From Desulfuromonas sp. (GTDB taxonomy: Bacteria > Desulfobacterota > Desulfuromonadia > Desulfuromonadales > BM501): a stretch of DNA of 47,359 bases. Of this stretch, positions 26,830-35,302 are shown one piece after another (the first letter of the stretch is position 1; each line of letters starts with the position of its first letter). Under the pieces are notes generated by a model that worked only from the letters and a program-made list of their open reading frames with translations, made no database searches and had not been told where the DNA came from. The position numbers and the translations under genes were made by a program. Where the stretch lies: assembly GCF_002868845.1 (NCBI RefSeq), contig NZ_PKUB01000046.1, forward strand, positions 686 through 48,044, given 5' to 3'.

Positions 26830-27843
26830 TTAGTGGGCCAGTTCGGCAAAATGGTAATTGCGCCCAGCGAACGCTACGTGCTCGCGGGACAGGTTGCGGT
26901 CTGCCCGGATCTCCCCGCCGGCGAAGCGGCGGAGGAAAACATCCCGGTTGTCCCTGCGGTGCCCGAGGGCATCGGAGAGGTCCGCCGGGTGGACCCGGAC
27001 CCGGGCCGATCCGGTCAATTCAGCCCCCCGCAGCAGGGCCCGCCGCCACAGGCGGGAACGGACCAGTTGACCGAAGGCCGGATGGTAGGGGCCGGCGACA
27101 AGGACGCCTCCGCCGGAGAGCGCCGGCGTCCCCTGCAGACCGAGACGGATCACCGGGACCCCGGCCCGCCGGCAGCGCAGCGCCATGTCGGCGCAGACCT
27201 CCACGGCCTCCTCGACCGTCCAGGGCCGGTACTGGCCGCCGCCGAAGAGCCCCTCCAGAGGCGTCCCGCGGACCACCAGGGTCGGATAGATGCGCAGAAA
27301 GTCGGGTTTCAGAGCCAGGGCGGTCTCAAGAGAGGCGATCGCCTCGGCCCGGTCCCCGCCGGGCAAGCCCGGCATCAACTGAAGCCCGACCCCCAGCCCG
27401 CGGACCCGCAGGCGATCGACCGCCCCCCGAGCCTCCGAGGGGCCATGCCCGCGCATCGCCGCTGCAAGCACCCGGGGCGAGAAGGATTGGCAGCCGATCT
27501 CCACCGTCGTCACCCCGCAGCGGGCCAGGCCGTCCACAACCCCCTCGTCCAGGGCGTCCGGACGGGTCGAAACCCGGATCCCGGCGGCCCTGCCGGCGCG
27601 CAGGCAGGTTTGGGCCACGGACAGGTAGTCTTCCCGGAGGCCGCCCGGAAGCATGGTAAAGGTCCCGCCGTAAAAGGCGATCTCCCCCTCTCCCCGAGCG
27701 GGGAGCATCTCGTGAAGCATGCCCGCGACTTCTTCGGGTTCGGGCCGGGAGGCCTGTCCTGAGTAACTTCGCTGGTCGCAATAGACGCAGCGCAGGGGGC
27801 ACCCGGCCAGGGGAAGAAAAATGGGGTAAATTGGCGCGGCCAT
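26830..27843 (-). CDS. Radical SAM protein of the Elp3/coproporphyrinogen-oxidase-like group
   Basis: 337-residue radical SAM enzyme. The [4Fe-4S] motif CxxxCxxC appears in PLAGCPLRCVYCDQR near residue 20; GGTFTML and IRVSTRPDALDEGVVDGL are the next conserved elements, followed by VEIGCQSFSPRVL and VGLQLMPGLPGGD. The C-terminal 60 residues carry a small extra domain. The wording of these motifs matches the Elp3-like/HemN-like family, but the substrate is unknown. ATG 27843 overlaps the rnc stop by one base (TGATG), and the gene sits between rnc and era, so an RNA-related substrate is tempting but unproven. Confidence 0.85.
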   Translation of the reverse strand: MAAPIYPIFLPLAGCPLRCVYCDQRSYSGQASRPEPEEVAGMLHEMLPARGEGEIAFYGGTFTMLPGGLREDYLSVAQTCLRAGRAAGIRVSTRPDALDEGVVDGLARCGVTTVEIGCQSFSPRVLAAAMRGHGPSEARGAVDRLRVRGLGVGLQLMPGLPGGDRAEAIASLETALALKPDFLRIYPTLVVRGTPLEGLFGGGQYRPWTVEEAVEVCADMALRCRRAGVPVIRLGLQGTPALSGGGVLVAGPYHPAFGQLVRSRLWRRALLRGAELTGSARVRVHPADLSDALGHRRDNRDVFLRRFAGGEIRADRNLSREHVAFAGRNYHFAELAH

Positions 27844-28541
27844 CAACCATCCAGCCGCTCAAGGGCCCGTAGGGCTGCCTCCTGCTCGGCGGCCTTTTTG
27901 GTCCTTCCCCGGCCTTCACCGACGGCCCGGCCCTCGAAACGGGCCTCTATCGTGTAACGGCGCTGATGATCGGGACCCTCGGCGTGGAGGAGGACGTAAT
28001 CGGGAGCCTTTCCATACCGTCCCTGCAGGTGTTCCTGAAGACGGCTTTTGAAATCGACCCCGCTCTTGCGCTGGGCCGAAAAGCGGATCGGTTCGCCGAA
28101 TAGGTCCTCAATGATCGGCCTCACTCTCTCCAGGCCTCCGTCGCAGAAAATCGCTCCGAGCAGAGCCTCCAAGGCGTCGGCGATGAGGCTGTCCTTGTCG
28201 CGTCCCCCGCTTCGAGCCTCTCCCTTGCCAAGAAGCAGCCCCCCCCCGAGGTCGAGGCCGCGCCCGAGCAGAGCCAGACTCTTTTCGCTCACCACCTCGG
28301 CCCGCACCCGGCTCAACTCCCCTTCGTTCCGATCCGGCAAGGCATCGAAAAGGGCGTGACTGACCACCAGGTCGAGGACCGCATCCCCCAGGAATTCCAG
28401 CCTCTCGTTGTGGGCGACGGAGCGCCCGGGCTGTTCGTTGCTGAACGATTTGTGGGTCAAAGACTCCCTGAGCAGTCCATGATCGCTGAAACGATACCCG
28501 ACCTTCTCCTCGAGAAGCCTTTCGCATTCTCTTCGATCCAA
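27843..28541 (-). CDS. rnc: Ribonuclease III
   Basis: 232-residue double-strand-specific endoribonuclease for rRNA precursors and structured RNAs. The catalytic domain contains the signature HNERLEFLGDAVLDLVV and the second acidic cluster DALEALLGAIFCDGG. The C-terminal dsRNA-binding domain runs from DFKSRLQEHLQGRYG to RTKKAAEQEAALRAL. I chose TTG 28541 because it gives the family N-terminus (DRRECERLLEEKVGYRF), has GGAG 6 nt upstream, and lies after the promoter at 28594-28622. A longer frame to TTG 28622 would begin inside that promoter. Confidence 0.9.
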   Translation of the reverse strand: MDRRECERLLEEKVGYRFSDHGLLRESLTHKSFSNEQPGRSVAHNERLEFLGDAVLDLVVSHALFDALPDRNEGELSRVRAEVVSEKSLALLGRGLDLGGGLLLGKGEARSGGRDKDSLIADALEALLGAIFCDGGLERVRPIIEDLFGEPIRFSAQRKSGVDFKSRLQEHLQGRYGKAPDYVLLHAEGPDHQRRYTIEARFEGRAVGEGRGRTKKAAEQEAALRALERLDG

Positions 28542-28593
28542 AGCCTTCTCCGTGAACTCGTCTGAAAACCGTGCGAAACCCCGCGTGGCGCCG

Positions 28594-28622
28594 AGTATAT
28601 CTGAAACGCCCACCTGCGGCAA
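28594..28622 (-). promoter_or_regulatory. Sigma70 promoter of rnc
   Basis: On the minus strand TTGCCG (28622 to 28617), 17 nt, TATACT (28599 to 28594). It is back to back with the tmk promoter, and its predicted transcription start supports the short rnc reading. Confidence 0.6.
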
Positions 28623-28651
28623 CGCTTCTCGACACCGAACCGGCTTTTTCC

Positions 28652-28680
28652 TTGCTTCTTCCCGGGGCCCTACCTATAAT
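28652..28680 (+). promoter_or_regulatory. Sigma70 promoter of tmk
   Basis: TTGCTT (28652-28657), 17-nt spacer, perfect TATAAT (28675-28680), 28 nt before the tmk ATG. This leaves a leader of only about 20 nt. Confidence 0.75.
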
Positions 28681-28708
28681 GACGCGATTATTTCCCGGCG
28701 GCCAATTC

Positions 28709-29356
28709 ATGTCTTTATTTATAACTTTTGAAGGAATCGAAGGCAGCGGCAAGTCAACCCAGATTGCCCTTCTGGCCGAGCGCCTGCGGGCCAGGGAGCG
28801 AACTGTCCTGACCACCAGGGAACCGGGCGGATGCACCATCGCCGACGCCGTCCGGACTATCCTGCTCGATGCCCGAAACACCGCCATGGTCCCCCGAGCC
28901 GAGCTGTTGCTCTACGCCGCGGCCCGGGCCCAGCACATCGAGGAGGTCATCCGGCCGGCCCTCGATTCCGGAACCACCGTGCTGTGCGACCGCTTTGCCG
29001 ACGCCACCCTCGCCTACCAGGGGTTCGGCCGGGGCCTGGACATGAAGGTTATCGAGGAGCTGAACGGCCTCGCTACGGGGGGCCTCGCTCCGGACCTGAC
29101 CCTGCTCCTCGACTTCCCCCCGGAAGAGGGTGTGCAGAGGGCCCTGCGCCGCAACGACTCCCGAAGCGGGCCGAACGAAGACCGCTTCGAACTGGAGAGC
29201 ATCGCCTTTCACCGGCGGATCAGGGAGGGGTACCTGGAGCTGGCCCGCAGGGAAGACCGGTTTCGGGTGGTCGATGCCCGGGGCTCGATCGACGAGGTTG
29301 CCGGGAGGATCGCCCGGGCGGTCGATCCCGTCCTGGCTGCTGGAGTACGGCAATGA
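28709..29356 (+). CDS. tmk: Thymidylate kinase
   Basis: 215-residue dTMP kinase, making dTDP with ATP. Walker A is FEGIEGSGKST (G9 to T17), followed by TREPGG, the catalytic DRFADATLAYQG, and the lid region RNDSRSGPNEDRFE. ATG 28709 gives the standard N-terminus MSLFITFEG; the open frame upstream runs through the promoter and is not coding. Its stop overlaps the holB start (ATGA), and the whole string tmk-holB-PSP1-metG-tatD is a conserved arrangement in many bacteria. Confidence 0.96.
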   Translation: MSLFITFEGIEGSGKSTQIALLAERLRARERTVLTTREPGGCTIADAVRTILLDARNTAMVPRAELLLYAAARAQHIEEVIRPALDSGTTVLCDRFADATLAYQGFGRGLDMKVIEELNGLATGGLAPDLTLLLDFPPEEGVQRALRRNDSRSGPNEDRFELESIAFHRRIREGYLELARREDRFRVVDARGSIDEVAGRIARAVDPVLAAGVRQ

Positions 29357-30321
29357 CCTTCACCCAAATTCTCGGCCACCAACGCCAGAAGTACATCCTC
29401 CGCAGGGCCGTCGCCAGCGGCCGCCTGGCCCATGCCTACATGTTCGAAGGCGCCGAGGGAATCGGCAAGCGACTGATGGCCCTGGCCCTCGTGAGAGCCG
29501 TCTTCTGCCTGAAAGGTACCGGCTGCGGTGACTGCACCGCCTGCCGCAAGGTGGATCACCACAACCACCCCGACCTGCACATCCTTGAACCGGACGGGGC
29601 GGCCATCAAGATCGACCAGGTTCGCGCCCTGCAGAAGGAGCTCTCCTTCCGCCCCCTGGAAGCTACCAAAAAGACCTGTCTCATCGACGGCGCAGAAAAG
29701 CTCAACCCGGCCGCAGGCAACGCCCTGCTCAAGACCCTTGAGGAACCGCCGGGCGACACCCTGCTGATCCTCATGACCCCCCAGCCCGAGGGGGTCCTGA
29801 GCACGATCCGTTCGCGCTGCCAGCGCCTCCCCTTCTCCCGGTTGGGCCGTGAGCATCTCAAGGAAGCCCTCGCTGAGCGGCTGGGGGTGGACGAGACGGA
29901 GGCGCACGTGCTGGCTGCGCTCTCCGAGGGTAGTTTCAAAAAGGCCCTGGGCAAACACCGCGATCTGTTCCTGGAGAGGCGCAAGGACCTCCTTAAAACC
30001 CTTACGGGCCTCAGCCAAGGGAGCATACTGCCACTTTTCGACCTGGCCGAGGCCCTGGCCAAGGAGAAGGAGAGCCTCCCGGACATTCTGGAAATTTTCC
30101 AGGCCTTCTTCCGGGACCTTCTCCTCTTTCACCACGGCCGCCCGGAACAGGAATTGGTCAACATCGACCTCCTGGAAACGATACACCGCAGGGCCGGCAG
30201 GGAGACCTATTCCTCCCTGCTGCGCAAGTTGGGGGCCATCAATGCCAGTCGCCAGCAACTCGACAGGAACGTCAACCGCCAACTTGCTCTTGACGTCCTG
30301 CTGATGCAGCTGGCAGCCTAG
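29353..30321 (+). CDS. holB: DNA polymerase III subunit delta'
   Basis: 322-residue clamp-loader subunit. The AAA+ domain has a P loop of the form FEGAEGIGKRLM, a zinc cluster formed by C52, C58, C61 and C64 (CLKGTGCGDCTACRK), the Walker-B-like LIDGAEKLNPAAGNALLKTLEEPP, and the SRC motif in IRSRCQRLPF that acts in trans on the neighbouring ATP site. The C-terminal collar is helical. Translation probably couples to tmk through the ATGA overlap. Confidence 0.93.
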   Translation: MTFTQILGHQRQKYILRRAVASGRLAHAYMFEGAEGIGKRLMALALVRAVFCLKGTGCGDCTACRKVDHHNHPDLHILEPDGAAIKIDQVRALQKELSFRPLEATKKTCLIDGAEKLNPAAGNALLKTLEEPPGDTLLILMTPQPEGVLSTIRSRCQRLPFSRLGREHLKEALAERLGVDETEAHVLAALSEGSFKKALGKHRDLFLERRKDLLKTLTGLSQGSILPLFDLAEALAKEKESLPDILEIFQAFFRDLLLFHHGRPEQELVNIDLLETIHRRAGRETYSSLLRKLGAINASRQQLDRNVNRQLALDVLLMQLAA

Positions 30322-30431
30322 GCCCCGCCGCCCCGGACCCAGTGAGGACAACCCCATGCACCCGATGTTCGCCCCCCGGGGGCCTTTTTCTCCCTACGGG
30401 CGAACCTCGTAACGACTCTGACGGGAATTTG

Positions 30432-31478
30432 ATGCGCATTGTCACCATAAAGTTCCGCGACGCCGGCCGTCGCTACGATTTCAACGCTCAGGACCTGGAG
30501 CTTGCAAACGGCGACCAGATCGTGGTCGAGACCGACCGGGGCAGGGCCCTCGGTACGGTTGTATCCCCTCCCCGCGAAGTGCCCGACTCGGAAATCGGCA
30601 AGGAAATGAAAAACGTCCTGCGCATCGCGCTGGACGAAGACCGGGAGATGGCGGACAACAACACTGCCCGCGAGACTGCCGCCTTCCGTTTCTGCATGGA
30701 TCGTATCCACCAGCGCAAGATGGATATGAAGCTGGTCCGGGCCGAATACCTGTTCGACGGCTCAAAAATCATTTTCTATTTCACTGCCGACGGGCGGGTC
30801 GATTTTCGCGAGCTGGTCAAGTACCTGGCCCACCACTTCCACACCCGCATCGAAATGCGCCAGATCGGCGTTCGGGACGAAGCCAAACTCACCGGCGGGA
30901 TCGGCATCTGCGGCCGCGAACTGTGCTGCTGCACCTTTCTTACCGAGTTCTCCCCCGTATCGGTCAAAATGGCCAAGGAACAAGGTCTGGCCCTCAATCC
31001 CAACAAGATCTCCGGTCAGTGCGGACGCCTTCTCTGCTGCCTCGGCTACGAATTCGAAACCTACTGCACGATGAAAAAGAAACTCCCCAAGTGCGGTCGC
31101 CGAGTCGAAGTGGAAGGCCGAGAGGGTGAGGTCATCAATCAAAAGGTCCTCGCTCAGAAGGTCGTGGTGCGGTTCGGCGACGGGCACACAGAAGAAGCCG
31201 CGGCTGACAGCCTGGGAGAGGCCAAGCCCAAGGACTCCCAGCGCCCAGGCGCCCAGTCCCGCCAGGGAGAGAACAAGGGGGAGACTGCTCAACCCCGGCG
31301 CCGGAAATCCGGCGGGGGTCAGCGACCGCAGCAGCGCAAGCAGCAGGGCGAAAGCTCCTCGCAGAAGCCTCAGACCAAGAAAGAAAGCCCCGCCCGCCCG
31401 GAAGACCGTCCCCAGGGAGACGGCACCGCCGGGAAAGACGGCAGGCGAAGAAGCCGTCGCCGGCCCCGGCGCAATTAA
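30432..31478 (+). CDS. PSP1/YaaT-family protein with a basic disordered tail
   Basis: 348 residues. The PSP1 domain occupies about residues 55-190, with a cysteine-rich core: ICGRELCCCTFLTEF followed by ISGQCGRLLCCLGYE. Residues 1-50 form a small beta-rich domain and 215-265 another. From residue 270 the tail is almost entirely Q, R, K, G, S and P and ends RRRSRRRPRRN, predicted disordered and RNA- or acid-binding in character. Relatives such as YaaT of Bacillus take part in sporulation phosphorelay and in RNA-decay (Y-complex) functions; which applies in this lineage is unknown. ATG 30432 gives the family start MRIVTIKFRDAGRRYDF. A 110-nt gap separates it from holB. Confidence 0.87.
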   Translation: MRIVTIKFRDAGRRYDFNAQDLELANGDQIVVETDRGRALGTVVSPPREVPDSEIGKEMKNVLRIALDEDREMADNNTARETAAFRFCMDRIHQRKMDMKLVRAEYLFDGSKIIFYFTADGRVDFRELVKYLAHHFHTRIEMRQIGVRDEAKLTGGIGICGRELCCCTFLTEFSPVSVKMAKEQGLALNPNKISGQCGRLLCCLGYEFETYCTMKKKLPKCGRRVEVEGREGEVINQKVLAQKVVVRFGDGHTEEAAADSLGEAKPKDSQRPGAQSRQGENKGETAQPRRRKSGGGQRPQQRKQQGESSSQKPQTKKESPARPEDRPQGDGTAGKDGRRRSRRRPRRN

Positions 31479-31494
31479 TCCCAGGAGAGAACGC

Positions 31495-33027
31495 ATGCCG
31501 AAGCGATTCTATGTCAGCACCCCTATTTACTACGTCAATGACGTGCCCCACATCGGCCACGCCTACACCACCCTCGCCTGCGATGTGCTCGCCCGCTACA
31601 AAAGAGCCTGCGGCCTCGAGGTCTTCTTTCTCACCGGTACCGACGAGCACGGCCAGAAGGTGGAAAAAGCCGCCCAGGCCGGGGGCGAAACCCCCCTCGA
31701 ACTGGCCGACCGCGTGGTCAAGCGCTTCCAGGCCCTGTGGGACAAGCTCGACATATCGAACACGGATTTTATCCGCACCACCCAGGAGCGCCACAAAAAG
31801 GGCGTCTCCGAGCTGTTCAAGATCATCGAGGCCAAAGGCGACATCTACCTGGGGGAGTACGAGGACTGGTACTGCACGCCCTGCGAAACCTTCTGGACCG
31901 AAACCCAACTGCTCGACGGCTGCTGCCCCGACTGCGGCCGCCCGACGGACCGGCTAAAGGAGGAGTCCTTCTTTTTCCGCATGAGCAAATACCAGGACGC
32001 CTTGGTCAAGCACATCGAAGAGCATCCGGACTTCATCCAGCCCAAGAGCCGCCGCAACGAGATCCTCAACTTCATCAAGGAGGGGCTGAGGGATCTTTCC
32101 ATCTCCCGCACCACCTTCTCCTGGGGCATACCGGTCCCCAGCAAGGAAGGACACGTCCTCTACGTCTGGTTCGACGCCCTGACCAACTACATTACGGCCC
32201 TTGGCTACCCCGAAGACCAGGAAGGGCACTTCGCCGACTTCTGGCCCGGGGACGTCCATGTTATCGGCAAGGACATCCTGCGCTTCCATACCGTCTACTG
32301 GCCCACGTTCCTGATGGCGGCCGGGCTGCCCCTGCCCAAGAGGGTCTTCGCCCACGGATGGTGGACGGTGGAGGGGCAGAAGATGAGCAAGAGCCTGCGC
32401 AACGTGGTCGAGCCGAATATGCTCATCGACAAGTACGGGGTCGACCCGATCCGCTACTTCCTGCTGCGGGAAGTCCCCTTCGGCCTGGACGGCGACTTTT
32501 CCCACAGCGCCCTCGTGCACCGGATCAATTCCGACCTGGCCAACGACCTGGGCAACCTGGTCAGCCGCAGCACCGCGATGATCGGCAAGTACTTCAAGGG
32601 GGTCCTGCCCTCTCCGGTGGAAAATGCGGACACGGACGAGGCCTTCATCGGCCGCTTCCCCAAAGCGCTGAAGAGCGTTGACACCCAGATGAACGACTTG
32701 TCCTTCCACAAGGCCCTCCAGTCCATCTGGGAGTTGATCAGAGCCGCCAACAAATACATCGACGACACCGCTCCCTGGACCCTGGCCAAGGATCCGGAGC
32801 AGGCCGAACGCCTCGGCACCGTCATGTACAACCTTCTGGAGGCCCAGCGCCTCATCGCGCTGCTGATCTCCCCCTTCCTGCCCGGCACCGCCCAGAGCAT
32901 CCTCTCTATTCTCGGCGCCCAGACCGGGGAGGCTCCCCTGGTCAGCGACACGGCCTGGGGAGGCCTGAAGCCCGGCACGGTCATCGAGAAGGCGCCCCCC
33001 CTCTTCCCCCGCATCGAAACCGATTGA
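31495..33027 (+). CDS. metG: Methionyl-tRNA synthetase (short form)
   Basis: 510-residue class I synthetase. HIGH motif HIGH at 19-22, the zinc-binding CxxC pairs CTPC and CPDC in the connective peptide, KMSKS at 296-300, then the helical anticodon domain to the end. The C-terminal EMAP/Trbp111 dimerisation domain found in E. coli MetG is absent, as in many shorter bacterial forms. ATG 31495 is preceded by AGGAGAG at good spacing. It lies 16 nt after the PSP1 gene. Confidence 0.96.
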   Translation: MPKRFYVSTPIYYVNDVPHIGHAYTTLACDVLARYKRACGLEVFFLTGTDEHGQKVEKAAQAGGETPLELADRVVKRFQALWDKLDISNTDFIRTTQERHKKGVSELFKIIEAKGDIYLGEYEDWYCTPCETFWTETQLLDGCCPDCGRPTDRLKEESFFFRMSKYQDALVKHIEEHPDFIQPKSRRNEILNFIKEGLRDLSISRTTFSWGIPVPSKEGHVLYVWFDALTNYITALGYPEDQEGHFADFWPGDVHVIGKDILRFHTVYWPTFLMAAGLPLPKRVFAHGWWTVEGQKMSKSLRNVVEPNMLIDKYGVDPIRYFLLREVPFGLDGDFSHSALVHRINSDLANDLGNLVSRSTAMIGKYFKGVLPSPVENADTDEAFIGRFPKALKSVDTQMNDLSFHKALQSIWELIRAANKYIDDTAPWTLAKDPEQAERLGTVMYNLLEAQRLIALLISPFLPGTAQSILSILGAQTGEAPLVSDTAWGGLKPGTVIEKAPPLFPRIETD

Positions 33028-33053
33028 CCCGGCCCGGACAGTTGACCGTTTCG

Positions 33054-33073
33054 AGGGGCGCCGCGGCGCCCCT
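33054..33073 (+). terminator. Palindrome between metG and tatD, possible attenuator
   Basis: Perfect 20-bp palindrome AGGGGCGCCGCGGCGCCCCT followed by TACTTTT. It lies 27 nt after the metG stop and 17 nt before the next start, so it could terminate part of the transcription or act as an RNA-stability hairpin. The T run is interrupted. Confidence 0.45.
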
Positions 33074-33090
33074 TACTTTTGGAGCCAGCC

Positions 33091-34479
33091 ATGACCGAAA
33101 CAGCGCCCCTGGTCGATACTCACGCCCATCTGGACAGCAACCAGTTTCGCGATGACCGCGAGGAGGTGATCGCCCGCGCGATCGAAGGCGGAATCAGCCA
33201 CATCCTGACCATCGGATGCGACCTGGAGAGTTCCCGGGCCAGCGTGGAGATCGCCCGCAGCCATCCCAGGGTCTATGCCGCCGTCGGCATTCACCCCCAC
33301 GATGCGGCCCAGGCCGACCCGGCGGGACTGCAGGAAATTGCCAGCCTGGTAGCCGAAAACGACAAAGTGGTCGCCGTCGGGGAAATCGGTCTCGATTTCT
33401 ACCGCGACCGCAGCCCCCGCCCTCTGCAGCGGGAGGCCTTTCGCCGGCAGATCCGCCTCGCCCGTGAAGCCGGCAAGCCGATAATCGTCCACGACCGGGA
33501 TTCACACGGGGAGGTGCTGCAGATTCTCCAGGAGGAGAACGCCGCCGAGGTCGGGGGAGTCCTGCATTGTTTCAGCGGCGACATCGCCCTGGCAAGGGCC
33601 TGCATCGGGATGGGCTTCTACATCTCCTTCGCCGGACCCCTGACCTACCCCAGGAACGAGGCCCTGCGCGAGGTCGCCCGGGCGATCCCCGCCGACCACA
33701 TGCTTGTTGAAACGGACTGCCCCTACCTCGCCCCCCAGCCCCTGCGGGGCAAGCGCAACGAACCGGCCCACGTACGCCATACCGCCAGGACCCTGGCCGA
33801 GGTCAAGGGCCTGACGGTGGCCGACATCGCCCGGATCACAAACCTCAACGCCCACTACCTGTTCGGCATCGGCGCGGTGGACCAGACCGCCCAGATCGCC
33901 TATCCCATCCGCAACGCCCTTTACCTCAACATCACCAACCGCTGCACCAACGCCTGTACCTTCTGCGCAAAGTTCAAGGACTACACCGTAAAGGGGCACC
34001 ATCTCCGCCTGGAGAAGGAGCCCACGGTCCAGGAGATAAAGCGGGCCATCGGCGAACCGGGCGACTGGGAAGAAATCGTCTTCTGCGGATACGGCGAGCC
34101 CCTGCTGCGCCTGGAACTGGTCAAAGAACTGGCGGCGTGGCTCAAGGAGCGGGGGGTCCGGGTGCGGGTCAACACCGACGGGCAAGCCAACCTGGTCCAC
34201 GGCCGCAACATCCTGCCCGAACTGGCCGGCCTGGTCGATGCCGTCTCCGTCTCCCTGAACGCGCCAGACGGGGAAACCTACCAGAGATGGTGCCGATCGC
34301 GTTTCGGAGTACCGGCGTACGAAGCCGTCAAGGAATTCCTGCGCCTCGCCGGGAAGCACATCCCCTCGGTGACCGCCACCGCGGTAACCCTGCCGGGGCT
34401 CGATATCGAGGCCTGCCGCTCGGTGGCAAAGGAACTGGGCGTGGAGTTTCGCGAGCGCGAATACAACGAGGTCGGCTAA
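33091..34479 (+). CDS. TatD-family nuclease fused to a radical SAM domain
   Basis: 462 residues, two complete domains in one frame. Residues 1-260 are a TatD-type metal-dependent hydrolase: DTHAHLD, VGEIGLDFYRD, IIVHDRDSH, LHCFSGD and ETDCPYLAP carry the metal ligands. Residues 265-462 are a compact radical SAM domain with NRCTNACTFCAKF (CxxxCxxC), FCGYGEPLLRLE and VSLNAPDGETYQRWC, matching the TatD-linked radical SAM family, which occurs as a neighbour or as a fusion. The reaction of the second half is unknown. ATG 33091 has GGAG (33081-33084). It is the last gene of the tmk-holB-PSP1-metG string. Confidence 0.93.
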   Translation: MTETAPLVDTHAHLDSNQFRDDREEVIARAIEGGISHILTIGCDLESSRASVEIARSHPRVYAAVGIHPHDAAQADPAGLQEIASLVAENDKVVAVGEIGLDFYRDRSPRPLQREAFRRQIRLAREAGKPIIVHDRDSHGEVLQILQEENAAEVGGVLHCFSGDIALARACIGMGFYISFAGPLTYPRNEALREVARAIPADHMLVETDCPYLAPQPLRGKRNEPAHVRHTARTLAEVKGLTVADIARITNLNAHYLFGIGAVDQTAQIAYPIRNALYLNITNRCTNACTFCAKFKDYTVKGHHLRLEKEPTVQEIKRAIGEPGDWEEIVFCGYGEPLLRLELVKELAAWLKERGVRVRVNTDGQANLVHGRNILPELAGLVDAVSVSLNAPDGETYQRWCRSRFGVPAYEAVKEFLRLAGKHIPSVTATAVTLPGLDIEACRSVAKELGVEFREREYNEVG

Positions 34480-34497
34480 TGTACCGCCCGATGAGTC

Positions 34498-34549
34498 CTG
34501 ACCATAAAGTCAGAGGAGTTCTGGCTGTTCACAGGCCCGCCAGGAACTC
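34498..34549 (+). other. Structured intergenic segment after the TatD-rSAM gene
   Basis: Two stems follow the stop: CTGAC (34498-34502) with GTCAG (34509-34513), and GAGTTC-TGGC (34516-34525) with GCCA-G-GAACTC (34539-34549). Further small stems continue to about 34615 (CGGGC-AAACC-GCCCG). No T run, no known RNA family recognised. It lies between two convergent genes. Confidence 0.4.
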
Positions 34550-34629
34550 GGCCGGGAAGACGGAAGGCGGACGGCAATAAAAACTGCCTGAATCAGCACA
34601 CGGGCAAACCGCCCGAGGCACTCGGGAGA

Positions 34630-35046
34630 TCACTCCCCGATGATTTTGACCAGGACGCGCTTTTTCCGGCGGCCGTCGAACTCGCCGTAGAAAATCTGCT
34701 CCCAGGGACCGAAATCGAGCGCCCCTTCGGTCACCGCCACCACCGCCTCCCGCCCCATGACCTGCCTCTTCAGGTGGCCGTCAGCGTTATCCTCGCCCAC
34801 GTTGTGGCGATAGCCGGATACGGGCTCATGGGGGGCGAGTTTCTCCAGCCAGAGATCAAAGTCGTGATGCAGGCCCGGCTCGTCGTCGTTGACGAATACC
34901 GATGCGGTGATGTGCATGGCATTGACCAGGACCAGCCCCTCACGAATCCCGCTTTCGGCCAGGCAGCGCCCCACGTCGGGAGTTATGTTGAGATAGGCCC
35001 TGCGCGTCGGCACCTGAAACCACAACTCTTTGCGATACGATTTCAT
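34630..35046 (-). CDS. YjbQ/UPF0047 family protein
   Basis: 138-residue single-domain protein of the UPF0047 family, which NCBI also labels secondary thiamine-phosphate synthase enzyme. The core [31 protein letters not shown] and [20 protein letters not shown] contain the conserved histidines and acidic residues of the active site, and [20 protein letters not shown] ends the fold. The physiological role is not settled: rescue of thiamine-phosphate synthase mutants has been described for relatives, but no thiamine gene is nearby. ATG 35046 follows GGAGGCGGGG. Confidence 0.9.
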   Translation of the reverse strand: MKSYRKELWFQVPTRRAYLNITPDVGRCLAESGIREGLVLVNAMHITASVFVNDDEPGLHHDFDLWLEKLAPHEPVSGYRHNVGEDNADGHLKRQVMGREAVVAVTEGALDFGPWEQIFYGEFDGRRKKRVLVKIIGE

Positions 35047-35208
35047 CCCCGCCTCCCCCCGGCAAAGCCGGGCCGCCCTTTAATTAGATGTTGAATTAAA
35101 ATACATTCCGTGATATGCATGCTTGGTTTGAAGGCCTCGCTCACCCGACAGGGCCTTTTTTCAGTCCATCGGGGGCCTGCCCCGACGACAGGATCCGACG
35201 GGGCCAGC

Positions 35209-35236
35209 TTGACAAGCGGGTGATCCCCATCATACT
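35209..35236 (+). promoter_or_regulatory. Possible promoter of the Bax-like gene
   Basis: Perfect TTGACA (35209-35214), 16-nt spacer, CATACT (35231-35236, 4 of 6). It lies 66 nt before the start. The 256-nt region also holds a 7-bp AT palindrome TTTAATT/AATTAAA around 35079-35100 near the divergent yjbQ-like gene. Confidence 0.5.
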
Positions 35237-35302
35237 CAGAAGGAGACCCGAACACCCGCGACCCGGGGCCACCGCTCGCCCTGCACCAGCCTTATCCTTA
35301 AT

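Noticed and set aside
34487-34520. Hammerhead-ribozyme-like string GATGAG after the TatD-rSAM gene
   Set aside because: The required second core segment (GAAA) and three-helix arrangement are missing.
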